A DNA stretch of 64,000 bases from Arthrobacter sp. 31Y. Lineage in GTDB: Bacteria > Actinomycetota > Actinomycetes > Actinomycetales > Micrococcaceae. The notes under the pieces were generated by a model. The model was not told where the DNA came from, ran no database searches, and saw only the letters and a list, made by a program, of their open reading frames with translations. Position 1 is the stretch's first letter, and every line of letters starts with the position of its first letter. The DNA is taken from contig NZ_JAFW01000001.1 of the NCBI RefSeq assembly GCF_000526335.1, positions 4,278,001 to 4,342,000 on the forward strand. Reading direction: 5' to 3'. Below are positions 28,965-38,034 of this stretch, piece after piece. The position numbers were made by a program, and so were the translations under genes.

Positions 28965-29783
28965 CTACTTCGCGAGTTTGTGGTGCAATGCGACCTCAAG
29001 CGCGGCGCCCACGATCCCGGCGTCGTTCTTCAACTTTGCCGTGACTATTTTGGTCCGCAACTGAAGGTGCGGGAAGTACTCATCGGAGCGCTTCGAAATG
29101 CCGCCGCCCACAATGAAGAGTTCCGGGGAAAACAGGAACTCAACGTGCTGGAGGTAGCGGTTCAAGAGAACGCCGTACTCATCCCAGCTCAGGCCATCGC
29201 GTTCGCGGGCAACAGCTGAAGCCTTGGTCTCCGCATCATGTCCGTCCACCTCCAGGTGGCCGAGCTCGGCGTTGGGGACCAACTGACCGTTGAAGATGAA
29301 GGCCGAGCCGATCCCGGTACCCAAGGTGATCACCAGGACGGTGCCATCCACGCCCTCGCCGGCGCCGTAGCGGGCTTCGGCGAGACCTGCTGCGTCGGCG
29401 TCATTAATGACCTCTACGGGACGTCCCAGGCGCTTGGTGAACGTGGCATCAATATCGGTGCTGAGCCAGGTCTTGTCCACGTTGGCAGCCGAGTTGACCA
29501 CGCCGTGCTGGATGATGCCGGGGAAGGTCACACCCACCGGTGTGTCCGTCGCCGGAGCGTCGGGACGGCTGGAGAGTTCCTCGACGATTTGGGCTACTAC
29601 CTCAGCCACAGCTTCCGGAGTGGCGGGTTGCGGAGTGGGGACGCGGAAGCGATCGCCAATCAGCTTGCCCTTCTTCAGGTCGACGATGCCGCCCTTGATG
29701 CCGGTGCCACCGATGTCGATACCGATCAACGGGGCGTTCTTGTGGGTCTTCTCATCCTTCTTGGACAATGCATTTCCGATCAT
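28965..29783 (-). CDS. ppgK: Polyphosphate glucokinase (ROK family)
   Basis: Glucose kinase that uses inorganic polyphosphate and possibly ATP as donor; Arthrobacter has a characterised polyphosphate/ATP glucomannokinase of this family. Phosphate-1 motif DIGGTGIKGG, the substrate region VINDADAAGLAEARYG, phosphate-2 motif ITLGTGIGSA and ELGHLEVDGHDAE are present. The zinc-binding cysteine motif of ordinary ROK kinases is absent, which is usual in the polyphosphate-type enzymes. ATG at 29783 chosen (272 residues); a TTG at 29768 is an alternative, and neither has a good Shine-Dalgarno sequence. Confidence 0.9.
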   Translation of the reverse strand: MIGNALSKKDEKTHKNAPLIGIDIGGTGIKGGIVDLKKGKLIGDRFRVPTPQPATPEAVAEVVAQIVEELSSRPDAPATDTPVGVTFPGIIQHGVVNSAANVDKTWLSTDIDATFTKRLGRPVEVINDADAAGLAEARYGAGEGVDGTVLVITLGTGIGSAFIFNGQLVPNAELGHLEVDGHDAETKASAVARERDGLSWDEYGVLLNRYLQHVEFLFSPELFIVGGGISKRSDEYFPHLQLRTKIVTAKLKNDAGIVGAALEVALHHKLAK

Positions 29784-29847
29784 GGCAGGAGGGGATGGGC
29801 AAGGCACAGCCGCCCGGGCTGCGTGGACCTTCCGTAGGGCTCAGAGC

Positions 29848-30726
29848 TCAGGGAAGGGTAAGGATTTCCGCGCCGGTCTCGGTGACCAGCAGGGTGTGTT
29901 CGAATTGGGCCGTGCGTTTGTGGTCCTTGGTGACAACCGTCCAGTCGTCGGACCACATCTCCCATTCGATGGTGCCAAGGGTCAGCATGGGTTCGATGGT
30001 GAACACCATGCCTGCCTCGATCACCGTGTTGTACGCCGGGGCTGCGTCGTAATGCGGAATGATGAGGCCGGTGTGGAAGGCCTCACCCACGCCGTGGCCG
30101 GTGAAATCCCTTACCACGCCGTAGCCGAAGCGTTTGGCATAGGACTGGATTGCTCGGCCGATTACGTTGATTTCGCGGCCAGGGGCCACGGCCTTGATGG
30201 CCCGGTTGAGCGACTCCTGCGTACGCTCAACCAGCAGACGGGATTCTTCATCCACGTCGCCAACCAGGAAAGTGTAATTAGTATCCCCGTGCACTCCGTT
30301 GATAAAGGCGGTGATGTCAATGTTCAGGATGTCGCCATCCTGGACCACGGTTGAGTCGGGGATTCCGTGGCATATGACTTCATTGAGGGATGAACACAGC
30401 GATTTGGGGAACCCGCGGTATCCAAGCGTGGAGGGGTAAGCATGGTGGTCCAGAAGAAACTCGTGTCCTACTTTGTCCAGCTGGTCCGTGGTGACACCGG
30501 GCTGGATATGCTTGCCCACTTCAACGATCGCTTGCGCGGCGATCTTTCCTGCAATCCGGATCTTCTCGATGGTCTCGGGAGACTTCACTTCGGAGCCGGT
30601 GAACTTGGCGGGCGCCTTCTTGCCTACATACTCCGGCCTGGGAATGGACGCCGGGACGGGTCGTTCAGGGCTGATGGTTCCCGGGGTGAGGGCGCCAATG
30701 GGTGCAGTCGAAGCAAGAGAAGGCAT
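29848..30726 (-). CDS. map: Methionine aminopeptidase, type I
   Basis: Removes the N-terminal methionine from new proteins. The pita-bread fold metal ligands are visible in [39 protein letters not shown] and [10 protein letters not shown]. The N-terminal extension of about 40 residues before [12 protein letters not shown] includes a PxxP-type segment found in actinobacterial Map proteins. The ATG at 30726 is preferred to a longer frame from 30759 because a -10-like TATGAT lies six bases upstream. 292 residues. It stands alone on the minus strand, divergent from the small SPOR-like gene. Confidence 0.95.
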   Translation of the reverse strand: MPSLASTAPIGALTPGTISPERPVPASIPRPEYVGKKAPAKFTGSEVKSPETIEKIRIAGKIAAQAIVEVGKHIQPGVTTDQLDKVGHEFLLDHHAYPSTLGYRGFPKSLCSSLNEVICHGIPDSTVVQDGDILNIDITAFINGVHGDTNYTFLVGDVDEESRLLVERTQESLNRAIKAVAPGREINVIGRAIQSYAKRFGYGVVRDFTGHGVGEAFHTGLIIPHYDAAPAYNTVIEAGMVFTIEPMLTLGTIEWEMWSDDWTVVTKDHKRTAQFEHTLLVTETGAEILTLP

Positions 30727-30732
30727 AGATTG

Positions 30733-30738
30733 ATCATA
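30733..30738 (-). promoter_or_regulatory. -10 element for a leaderless map mRNA
   Basis: On the minus strand TATGAT lies six bases before the map ATG, with no Shine-Dalgarno sequence between them. The -35 region is weak. Confidence 0.5.
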
Positions 30739-30833
30739 TAAGGCACACAAGAGACGCAAGTAACAAAGTCTGGCCGGGTTCCTGTGACCCCGCCAACGTT
30801 ACGCGTCAAAGGGCCCCGGATGGAGGAGGAGAC

Positions 30834-30998
30834 GTGACGGAGTACTGGTACAACGTCAAAACGCACGAGATCGAAGAGGACGCGATGTCCGATTGGACCC
30901 AGCTGATTGGCCCCTATAAAACCAGGGAAGAAGCTGAGCACGCCTTGGAGAAGGTCAAAGCACGCAATGACACCTGGGACGCCCAGGACGACGACTAG
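30834..30998 (+). CDS. Small SPOR-like protein (54 residues)
   Basis: A short frame starting GTG at 30834, with GGAGGAGGAG immediately upstream, encodes 54 residues beginning MTEYWYNVKTHEIEED and containing WTQLIGPYKTREEAEHAL. The YNVKT...GPYKTREEAEHAL pattern resembles a truncated SPOR domain (glycan-binding fold), and proteins of this size next to map are common in Arthrobacter relatives. No signal peptide or membrane segment is visible, so a cytoplasmic role is more likely than septal peptidoglycan binding. The very strong ribosome site and acidic tail support a real gene. Confidence 0.78.
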   Translation: MTEYWYNVKTHEIEEDAMSDWTQLIGPYKTREEAEHALEKVKARNDTWDAQDDD

Positions 30999-31037
30999 CC
31001 GCGCGGGTGACGGGCCCGGGCGACTGGGAGGCTGCGA

Positions 31038-31943
31038 CTAGAAGGAGTGCTCCGGTCCGGGGAACTGGCCGGATCGGACATCCTCACCGTAGGCGGCCGC
31101 GGCGTCACTCAAGGTGGTGCGGAGATCTGCGTATTGCTTGACGAACTTTGCCATCTTGCCGCCACGCAATCCTGCCATGTCCTGCCATACAAGAACCTGC
31201 CCCGTGGTGCTCTTGCCAGCGCCGATGCCAACGGTGGGTACCCGCACGGCGGCATCCACAGCGGCTGCGGTCTCGGCAGGCACCATTTCCATGAGGACGC
31301 TGAAAGCGCCCGCGTCCTGAAGGGCGAGGGCATCGTCCACGAGCCGCTGGGCGTCATCGCCACGGCCCTGGACGCGGTATCCGCCGAGGGAATGTTCGCT
31401 TTGGGGAGTGAATCCGATGTGGGCCATGACGGGGATTCCTGCTTGGACCATGGCCTTGACGGTCTCGGCATAGTAAGCGGTTCCCTCAATTTTGACGGCG
31501 TGCGCCAGTCCTTCCTTGAGGAACCGGACGCCGGTGGCGACGGCCTGGCCGGGGGAAACTTCGTAGCTGCCGAAGGGCAGGTCCGCCACCACCAACGCGC
31601 GCTTGGCCGCCCTGCTCACCGCCCGCGTCAAGGGCAGGAGCTCGTCCACCGTGACGGGAAGGCTCGTCTCATTGCCGAACACGTTGTTGGAAGCGGAGTC
31701 GCCCACCAGCAGGACTTCGATTCCGGCCTGATCAAAGATCTCGGCGGTGTACTGCTCATATGCGGTCAGCATGGCAAAGTGCTCGCCGTTGTCCTTGGCC
31801 TGCTGAAGGTGGTGAATCCGGACCCGGCTGACAGGCTTCCTGCCGGTCGTCGACGGCACGTGGGCAGCAGCTGCCGGGCCCGTGCCGTAGGGTGCGGGTA
31901 CTTCGGCGGGCGTGGTGGACTCAGGAAGGTTGCTCGGGGCCAT
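31038..31943 (-). CDS. panB: 3-methyl-2-oxobutanoate hydroxymethyltransferase PanB
   Basis: First enzyme of pantothenate synthesis, transferring a hydroxymethyl group from methylene-tetrahydrofolate to 2-oxoisovalerate. Family motifs are [27 protein letters not shown] read in pieces, [22 protein letters not shown] and a C-terminal FVKQYADL. A Pro/Ala-rich extension of about 40 residues precedes the barrel. 301 residues. The ATG has no Shine-Dalgarno sequence but has TAGGCT six bases upstream. panC and panD are not in the window. Confidence 0.94.
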   Translation of the reverse strand: MAPSNLPESTTPAEVPAPYGTGPAAAAHVPSTTGRKPVSRVRIHHLQQAKDNGEHFAMLTAYEQYTAEIFDQAGIEVLLVGDSASNNVFGNETSLPVTVDELLPLTRAVSRAAKRALVVADLPFGSYEVSPGQAVATGVRFLKEGLAHAVKIEGTAYYAETVKAMVQAGIPVMAHIGFTPQSEHSLGGYRVQGRGDDAQRLVDDALALQDAGAFSVLMEMVPAETAAAVDAAVRVPTVGIGAGKSTTGQVLVWQDMAGLRGGKMAKFVKQYADLRTTLSDAAAAYGEDVRSGQFPGPEHSF

Positions 31944-31949
31944 GGATAG

Positions 31950-31955
31950 AGCCTA
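31950..31955 (-). promoter_or_regulatory. -10 element for a leaderless panB mRNA
   Basis: On the minus strand TAGGCT lies six bases before the panB ATG. No Shine-Dalgarno sequence is present. Confidence 0.45.
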
Positions 31956-31992
31956 AGCGGTGCCGACGGCGGCTGCCACCAGTGTGCCCGGC

Positions 31993-32018
31993 GTCACCTT
32001 ATGTAAACGCTGTGTTAC
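31993..32018 (+). promoter_or_regulatory. Possible GlnR half-sites upstream of glnA2
   Basis: GTCAC (31993-31997), six bases, then TAAAC (32004-32008) fit the GlnR a/b-box pattern GTnAC-n6-GAAAC with one mismatch. A GTTAC follows after five bases, off register. The site lies in the panB-glnA2 divergent gap, about 120 bases before glnA2. It is weaker than the array before glnA1. The rest of the gap holds only a -10-like TAGAGT at 32057-32062. Confidence 0.35.
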
Positions 32019-32133
32019 ACGCAGCTACTGCTGCGGCATTAGCACGGAACTCTTAGTAGAGTGAAGGCTGAGCTGTCGTGGCTTCTATTCATTGAAACCA
32101 GCGGCATGGACACCGAATCGGAAAAGAGGCCCT

Positions 32134-33474
32134 ATGGACCGCCAGCAAGAGTTCGTTCTGCGGACGATCGAAGAGCGTGACGTGCGCTTCGTACGCTTGT
32201 GGTTCACCGACGTCGTGGGTTCCCTCAAATCGGTGGCGCTTGCGCCGGCCGAAGTTGAGGGTGCCTTTGAAGAAGGCCTTGGCTTTGACGGTTCCGCCAT
32301 TGAGGGCCTCGCCCGCGTGTTCGAGTCGGACATGCTCGCGCAGCCGGACCCGTCCACCTTCCAGATCCTGCCGTGGCGTGGAGAAACAGAGCAGACATCG
32401 CGCATGTTCTGTGATGTCCTCACTCCCGACGGCGAGCCATCTGCCGCGGACCCCCGCAACGTCCTGAAGAGGACCCTTGCGAAGGCCGCTGACATGGGCT
32501 TCACCTGCTACACCCACCCAGAGATTGAGTTCTACCTGCTGAAGTCCAAGGACCTGGGTCCGGACGGCGCTCCCGTGCCCGTGGACGAAGGCGGCTACTT
32601 CGACCATGTACCGGGTGGTGTAGCGCAGGACTTCCGCCGCACTGCGGTCACCATGCTCGAATCCGTCGGCATATCGGTGGAGTTCAGCCACCACGAGGCC
32701 GGCCCGGGCCAGAACGAGATCGACCTCCGCTACGCGGACGCGCTTCAGACCGCGGATAACATCATGACGTTCCGGACAGTCATCAAGGAAGTGGCCCTTC
32801 AGCAGGGAACGTACGCCACCTTCATGCCCAAGCCGTTCACGGACCACCCCGGTTCAGGCATGCACACGCACTTCTCGCTCTTCGAGGGCGACACCAATGC
32901 GTTCTTCGAAGCCGGTGCCGAGTTCCAACTGTCCAAGACGGCGCGCCAGTTCATTGCCGGAATCCTCAAGCACGCTCCTGAATTCACAGCCGTCACCAAC
33001 CAGTTCGTCAATTCCTACAAGCGCCTCTGGGGCGGCGGCGAGGCCCCCAGCTACCTGAGCTGGGGCCACAACAACCGCTCGGCATTGGTTCGCGTTCCGC
33101 TGTACAAGCCCGGCAAGGGCCAGTCGGCGCGCATCGAATACCGTGGCATCGACAGCGCAACCAACCCGTATCTGGCTTACGCCGTACTTCTGGGTGCCGG
33201 TTTGAAGGGCATCGAGGAAGGCTACGAACTTCCCGCCGCAGCTGAAGACGACGTATGGTCGTTGACTACCGCGGAGCGTCGGGCCATGGGTCACGCGCCG
33301 TTGCCGGCCAGCCTCCACGATGCCATTCGCGCCATGGAGGAATCCGAATTGGTGGCCGAGATCCTGGGAGAGCAGGTGTTCGAACACTTCCTGCGCAACA
33401 AGCGTGCGGAGTGGCAGGACTACCGCCTCCAAGTCACCCCGTACGAGTTGCAGCGCAACCTCGGCATTCTCTAG
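32134..33474 (+). CDS. glnA2: Glutamine synthetase GlnA2 (class I-alpha type)
   Basis: Second glutamine synthetase of actinobacteria, forming glutamine from glutamate, ammonia and ATP, or a related gamma-glutamylation. The beta-grasp N-terminus starts MDRQQEFVLRTIEERDVRF. Catalytic motifs are GFDGSAIEG, PEIEFYLL, HHEAGPGQNEIDL, FMPKPFTDHPGSGMHTHFSL and IEYRGIDSATNPYLAYAVLL. At 446 residues it lacks the 25-residue insertion of class I-beta enzymes. The ATG at 32134 matches the GlnA2 N-terminus; an earlier frame from 32092 adds 14 unrelated residues. It lies ten bases before glnE, probably in the same transcript. Confidence 0.92.
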   Translation: MDRQQEFVLRTIEERDVRFVRLWFTDVVGSLKSVALAPAEVEGAFEEGLGFDGSAIEGLARVFESDMLAQPDPSTFQILPWRGETEQTSRMFCDVLTPDGEPSAADPRNVLKRTLAKAADMGFTCYTHPEIEFYLLKSKDLGPDGAPVPVDEGGYFDHVPGGVAQDFRRTAVTMLESVGISVEFSHHEAGPGQNEIDLRYADALQTADNIMTFRTVIKEVALQQGTYATFMPKPFTDHPGSGMHTHFSLFEGDTNAFFEAGAEFQLSKTARQFIAGILKHAPEFTAVTNQFVNSYKRLWGGGEAPSYLSWGHNNRSALVRVPLYKPGKGQSARIEYRGIDSATNPYLAYAVLLGAGLKGIEEGYELPAAAEDDVWSLTTAERRAMGHAPLPASLHDAIRAMEESELVAEILGEQVFEHFLRNKRAEWQDYRLQVTPYELQRNLGIL

Positions 33475-33483
33475 GCCGGGGCC

Positions 33484-36400
33484 ATGAGCCTTGCGCGTCG
33501 GCTCATCTCAGCCGGATTCAGTGACCTCGAAAAAGGCGAACGGTTCCTCGCTGCCCCCGAACTTGAAGGGATAGACGAGGACGCCTTGTTCGCCGGGCTT
33601 TCGTTGTCTGCAAGCCCGGATACCGCCCTCCAATCCTTGGTCCGCCTGATCGAGAAGAACCCGGGGCTGAAGAAGCTGGCCGCGGCTGATCAGGACATCA
33701 GCGAGCCCATGTACCGGCTTCTGGGTGCCTCGGAGGCTCTGGGGGAGTTTCTCATGCGGCGGCCGGAGCATCTGGATGTGTTCAATGTCCGGGTCAGTCC
33801 GGAGCCGGTCCAGGCCTCCAATGAAGATCTCCGGGCCGGGCTGCTGCGCTCCGTGAAAGCCGAGCCCGGTGCCCAGCGTCCGGTGGCCGGAATGACAGGG
33901 CTGCCAGCCTACGCGGCCCTGCGGAGTGCGTACCGCCGCGGTCTGACGGAGCTGGCCATCAAGGACATCTGCGCTGCATCACCAACAGACTTCATGCCCG
34001 CGGTGGGCGCGGAACTGGCCGACCTCGCAGGCGCCGCCATCGAGGCTGCCCTCGCGGTGTCCCGGGCCGAAGCCGCGGCCCAGTTCGACGCGGCCGAAAT
34101 TGCCGACGTCGGTCTTGCCGTCATTGGCATGGGCAAATGCGGCGCCCGGGAGCTGAACTACATTTCCGACGTCGATGTCATTTATGTCATCGAAGCAGGG
34201 GAGTTGGACGACGCCCGCGCGTCCACCATCGGCACTGCTCTTGCCTCGGGTATCTCCAGGGCAATCTCTTCCTCCGCGCCTGAACCGGGACTTTGGGAAG
34301 TTGACGCCAATCTCCGTCCAGAGGGAAAGTCCGGCCCGCTGGTTCGCACGCTGCCCTCGCACCTGAGTTATTACGCCCGTTGGGCCGAAAGCTGGGAGTT
34401 CCAAGCCCTGTTGAAGGCGCGGACCATCGCCGGCGATCGGGACCTGGGCCAGCGCTACGAGAAGGCCGTGGAGCCTTTGGTCTGGGCCTCAGCGGGCCGT
34501 GAGGGTTTTGTGGAGTCGGTCCAGGCCATGCGCCGCAGGGTGACCGACTACATTCCGGCGGCCGAGGAACAACGCCAGATCAAGCTGGGGCGCGGCGGAC
34601 TCCGCGACGTTGAATTTACAGTTCAGCTACTGCAGCTGGTGCACGGAAAGTCTGACGAGTCACTTCGTAGACGGGACACCACCTCTGCCATCGCTGCCTT
34701 GTCTGCCGGCGGTTACATCGGACGGACGGACGCCGCGGCCTTTGACAACGCGTACCGCTACCTGCGCCTGCTGGAACACAGAATCCAGCTTTTCCAATTG
34801 CGTCGGACCCACCTCATGCCTGTTGCTGAGGATGCCCAGCGCTTCCTTGCCAAGGCTGTCCTGGGTCCGTTCGCGCTTGAGCGACCACATCCTGACCAGT
34901 TAATGGCCACGTGGCAAAAGACCAAGAAGGCTGTCCGAGAGCTGCACGAGCGCATCTTTTACCGGCCGCTGCTGAACACCGCAGCAAAGCTGAGCAGCGA
35001 AGACGCGAAGCTCAGCCCGGAGGCTGCCCAAGGCCGTCTCGCCGCACTCGGCTACGTGGACCCTCAAGGTGCCATGCGGCACATAGAGGCACTCACCGCG
35101 GGCGTCAGCCGTCGCGCTGCACTGCAGAGGCAGCTCTTGCCGATCCTCTTGGGATGGCTCGCCGAAGGCGTAGATCCCGACGCCGGACTCCTCGCCTTCC
35201 GCAGGGTCAGCGAAGCCCTCGGAACCACCCATTGGTACCTGGGCCTGCTCCGGGATTCGCAAGCGGCCGCTGAGCGGCTCTGCCAAGTGCTGGCTAATTC
35301 CCGGCTGATTTCGGATCTGTTGGAAGTATCTCCGGAGTCCGTTGCCTGGTTGGGCAGTGACAAGGACCTTGTGCCGATACCTTTTGAAGCCCAGTGGCAG
35401 GAAATCCGGTCCAAGCTCTCCCGCCACGCGGATCCCGAGAGTGCCATGAGGCTGATCCGGCTGATCCGGCGTCGGGAGATCCTGCGTACTGCGATTGCGG
35501 ACAGCGCCGGTTTGCTCGATCAGGATGCCGTGGGGTTGGCCTTGTCCGAAACGGATCGGGCGGCGGTTCTCGGGGCATTGCACGTAGCGGAGGCCGCCAT
35601 CGCGGCGACGGGGCCGTTGAAAACCGATGTCCTGGTGGTGGCAATGGGTCGGCAGGGTGGCCGGGAGATCGGCTATGGTTCGGACGCGGACGTCATTTAC
35701 GTACACCGTGCCCGTCCTGGATTCACTGATGCTGAGGCCCAGGAACAGGCGACCACCATAGTGGCCAAGTTATCGGGCTTCCTCACCCAACCGCTCAAGC
35801 CCGCCATTATGGCCGAACGAGTGCTCATGGTGGACGCCGACCTCCGTCCGGAAGGCAAGAACGGCGCCATGGTCCGGTCCTTGGATTCGTATGCGGAGTA
35901 CTACCGGCGGTGGTCCCTTATCTGGGAGGCGCAAGCCCTCCTGCGGGCCCGCCCGATGGCAGGCTCGGATGAGCTTGCCGCAGATTTTGTACGCCTCATT
36001 GATCCCCTGCGGTACCCGGAGCAACTCGCGGACAGCGATCTCCGGGAGATTCGCCGAGTCAAGGCACGGGTCGAGTCCGAGCGTCTGCCTCGGGGCGCTG
36101 ATCCGGCCCGGCACGTCAAGCTTGGCAGGGGCGGCCTGAGCGATGTTGAATGGCTGGTTCAGTTGCTTCAGCTCCAGCACGCCGGAAAGCACCCGGAGTT
36201 GCGGACATCGTCAACCCTGGATGCACTGGCTGCAGCGGAGAAGTTGCATTTAGTAGTTGAAGACGACGCCACGCTCCTGCGGGAGGCGTGGAGGCTCGCC
36301 AGCCGTATCCGCTCCGCCAACGTCATCGTGACGGGACGCGCCTCGGACCTGCTGCCCTCATCCCGTAAGGACCTGGAAGCTGTAGCTCGCTGGTGTGGCT

Positions 36401-36495
36401 ATGAACCCGGGAACGCGGGTCACTTCGAAGAGGACTATCTGCGGCTCAGTCGCCGGGCCCGGGGCGTTTTTGAGAAAGAGTTCTACGGCCACTGA
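33484..36495 (+). CDS. glnE: Glutamine synthetase adenylyltransferase/deadenylylase GlnE
   Basis: Bifunctional enzyme that adenylylates glutamine synthetase to inactivate it and removes the AMP again. Two nucleotidyltransferase halves are visible. The first carries GMGKCGARELNYISDVDVIY (residues near 217-236) and the second VVAMGRQGGREIGYGSDADV; each has the G-G/S-D-x-D metal motif. Each half is followed by VDANLRPEGKSG or VDADLRPEGKNG and an RGGL(R/S)DVE helical-domain motif. 1003 residues is the normal actinobacterial length. ATG nine bases after glnA2. Its last 13 bases overlap the convergent sulfatase gene. Confidence 0.96.
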   Translation: MSLARRLISAGFSDLEKGERFLAAPELEGIDEDALFAGLSLSASPDTALQSLVRLIEKNPGLKKLAAADQDISEPMYRLLGASEALGEFLMRRPEHLDVFNVRVSPEPVQASNEDLRAGLLRSVKAEPGAQRPVAGMTGLPAYAALRSAYRRGLTELAIKDICAASPTDFMPAVGAELADLAGAAIEAALAVSRAEAAAQFDAAEIADVGLAVIGMGKCGARELNYISDVDVIYVIEAGELDDARASTIGTALASGISRAISSSAPEPGLWEVDANLRPEGKSGPLVRTLPSHLSYYARWAESWEFQALLKARTIAGDRDLGQRYEKAVEPLVWASAGREGFVESVQAMRRRVTDYIPAAEEQRQIKLGRGGLRDVEFTVQLLQLVHGKSDESLRRRDTTSAIAALSAGGYIGRTDAAAFDNAYRYLRLLEHRIQLFQLRRTHLMPVAEDAQRFLAKAVLGPFALERPHPDQLMATWQKTKKAVRELHERIFYRPLLNTAAKLSSEDAKLSPEAAQGRLAALGYVDPQGAMRHIEALTAGVSRRAALQRQLLPILLGWLAEGVDPDAGLLAFRRVSEALGTTHWYLGLLRDSQAAAERLCQVLANSRLISDLLEVSPESVAWLGSDKDLVPIPFEAQWQEIRSKLSRHADPESAMRLIRLIRRREILRTAIADSAGLLDQDAVGLALSETDRAAVLGALHVAEAAIAATGPLKTDVLVVAMGRQGGREIGYGSDADVIYVHRARPGFTDAEAQEQATTIVAKLSGFLTQPLKPAIMAERVLMVDADLRPEGKNGAMVRSLDSYAEYYRRWSLIWEAQALLRARPMAGSDELAADFVRLIDPLRYPEQLADSDLREIRRVKARVESERLPRGADPARHVKLGRGGLSDVEWLVQLLQLQHAGKHPELRTSSTLDALAAAEKLHLVVEDDATLLREAWRLASRIRSANVIVTGRASDLLPSSRKDLEAVARWCGYEPGNAGHFEEDYLRLSRRARGVFEKEFYGH

Positions 36496-37973
36496 CTCGC
36501 GCCCGCGGACGCCTTTTCACGGGCGTGCCGCAGCATGGCCACCACCGGGGCTCCGGGAGTGAGGGTCCCGTCAACGACGTAACCTTCTTCGCGGTCCCGG
36601 AGCGCCTCCACCATCCGCTGCCGCCAGGATTGCAGGTCTCCGAGGTTGGCGGGGTCGTCGGCGAGGTTGTGGCGTTCTTTGGGGTCGGCGTCGAGGTTGA
36701 AGAGTTCCTCGGTTCCCTTGCCTGATCCCCAGATGTATTTGTGGTGGCCATCAGTTAGCCAGTGCAGGTTCTGGCCCCAATACACGTGCTCGCCATGAAG
36801 AACCTCCCTCACCGCTTCGCTGCTCTCGCCCCGGACGAGGTGTGCCAACGATTTTCCGTCCACGGTGTCCGGGATGGGCAGCTCCGCAAGGTCCAGCAGG
36901 GTAGGCATGATGTCCCTGAGCTCCACCACATGATCCACCACCGCGCCACGCGCGGCTTTCGGGGCGGACGGAGAATTGGCGATGATGAACGGTACGCGGG
37001 AAGAACCTTCGTACGGCACAGCTTTTCGGAACATATGGTGATCGCCCATCATTTCGCCGTGGTCGCTCGTGAAAGCAATCACGGTGTTTTCGTGCAGGCC
37101 GAAGTCGGCCAGGGACTCCATGATGCGGTTGATCTGCAAATCAATCTGAGCCATGAGGCCGTAGTAGCCCGCCCTGGCCCGATGGACTACGCGGTCCGGG
37201 ATCCTGCCGTAGCTGGCCTGATAGTTTCCGTCCTGTCGATGGTCGTCCCAGTGCTGTTCCCAGTCGCCTTCCACAGCTTCGTACGGCGGTATGTTGAGGT
37301 ACTGCTCGAAGGCCCATGACGGCGGATCATACGGCGGGTGCGGGCGGTGGAAGGAAAGGTAAAGGAAGAAGGGTTTGACGGGATCGCGCCTATGCATCCA
37401 TTCGATGGCTTGGGTGCCGATCCAATGCGTAGGATGCAGGTTTTCTGCCTTGTCCCAGGGGCGGGCGACAATCGAATTGCAATTGACGCCGTGATCAAAG
37501 TACTCCACGTCCGGGCCCATTCCTGGTTGTCGGCGGAGCCACGGCACGTAATCGTCAAATTTTGCGAAATGCTGCTGGTGTTCCTGCCTGGCATGGTGCA
37601 GATATCCGTCATGGAGGATGACGTCGTCAAAGTCGAGCCTGGAGCGTTCCGGCCACACATGCATCTTCCCGATGGCTTGGGTGTGGTAGCCGCCCTTCCG
37701 GAATTCGCCCTGTACCGTCACAGGATGGACCGCATGGAACGGCACGCCGTCGTTGTAGCCCACCCGGCCATGCCGCTCCTGCGATTGCCCGGTGAACAGG
37801 GCCACGCGGGCTGGCACGCACGATGGTGTAGCAGAATAGCCCTTGGAAAACCGGACACCGTTACGGGCAAGGTCATCGAGATGGGGTGTCTCCACATAGG
37901 GATGGCCGTCCGCGGACAAGCAGTCGCCCCTCCACTCATCAACGCAGATAAGGATGACGTTGGGCTGGTTCAT
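36483..37973 (-). CDS. Type I sulfatase (choline-sulfatase/arylsulfatase-like)
   Basis: Alkaline-phosphatase-superfamily sulfatase hydrolysing sulfate esters. The formylglycine site is C52-V-P-A-R56, the Cys-type consensus C-x-P-x-R, so it depends on formylglycine-generating enzyme, not seen in the window. Metal ligands include D12 in ICVDEWRGD and the later TSDHGEMMGDHH. No signal peptide is visible, so a cytoplasmic enzyme acting on imported sulfate esters is likely. 496 residues, complete. Its 3' end overlaps glnE by 13 bases and its 5' end faces an acetyltransferase. By eye, base composition is lower in G+C than in its neighbours, which suggests an acquired gene. The natural substrate is unknown. 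Confidence 0.88.
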   Translation of the reverse strand: MNQPNVILICVDEWRGDCLSADGHPYVETPHLDDLARNGVRFSKGYSATPSCVPARVALFTGQSQERHGRVGYNDGVPFHAVHPVTVQGEFRKGGYHTQAIGKMHVWPERSRLDFDDVILHDGYLHHARQEHQQHFAKFDDYVPWLRRQPGMGPDVEYFDHGVNCNSIVARPWDKAENLHPTHWIGTQAIEWMHRRDPVKPFFLYLSFHRPHPPYDPPSWAFEQYLNIPPYEAVEGDWEQHWDDHRQDGNYQASYGRIPDRVVHRARAGYYGLMAQIDLQINRIMESLADFGLHENTVIAFTSDHGEMMGDHHMFRKAVPYEGSSRVPFIIANSPSAPKAARGAVVDHVVELRDIMPTLLDLAELPIPDTVDGKSLAHLVRGESSEAVREVLHGEHVYWGQNLHWLTDGHHKYIWGSGKGTEELFNLDADPKERHNLADDPANLGDLQSWRQRMVEALRDREEGYVVDGTLTPGAPVVAMLRHAREKASAGASQWP

Positions 37974-38034
37974 CGGAGGTGGTCCCTTCGTGGCACTAAC
38001 GGTTGTGACAATCCTAAGAGGAGAAACGCGAAAA

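Noticed and set aside
28178..29837. Plus-strand frames opposite the SDR and ppgK genes
   Set aside because: Intact SDR and ROK-kinase motifs on the minus strand explain this region.
36483..36495. Overlap of glnE and sulfatase 3' ends as a gene fusion or frameshift
   Set aside because: The genes are on opposite strands and both end in complete C-termini. It is only a short convergent overlap.
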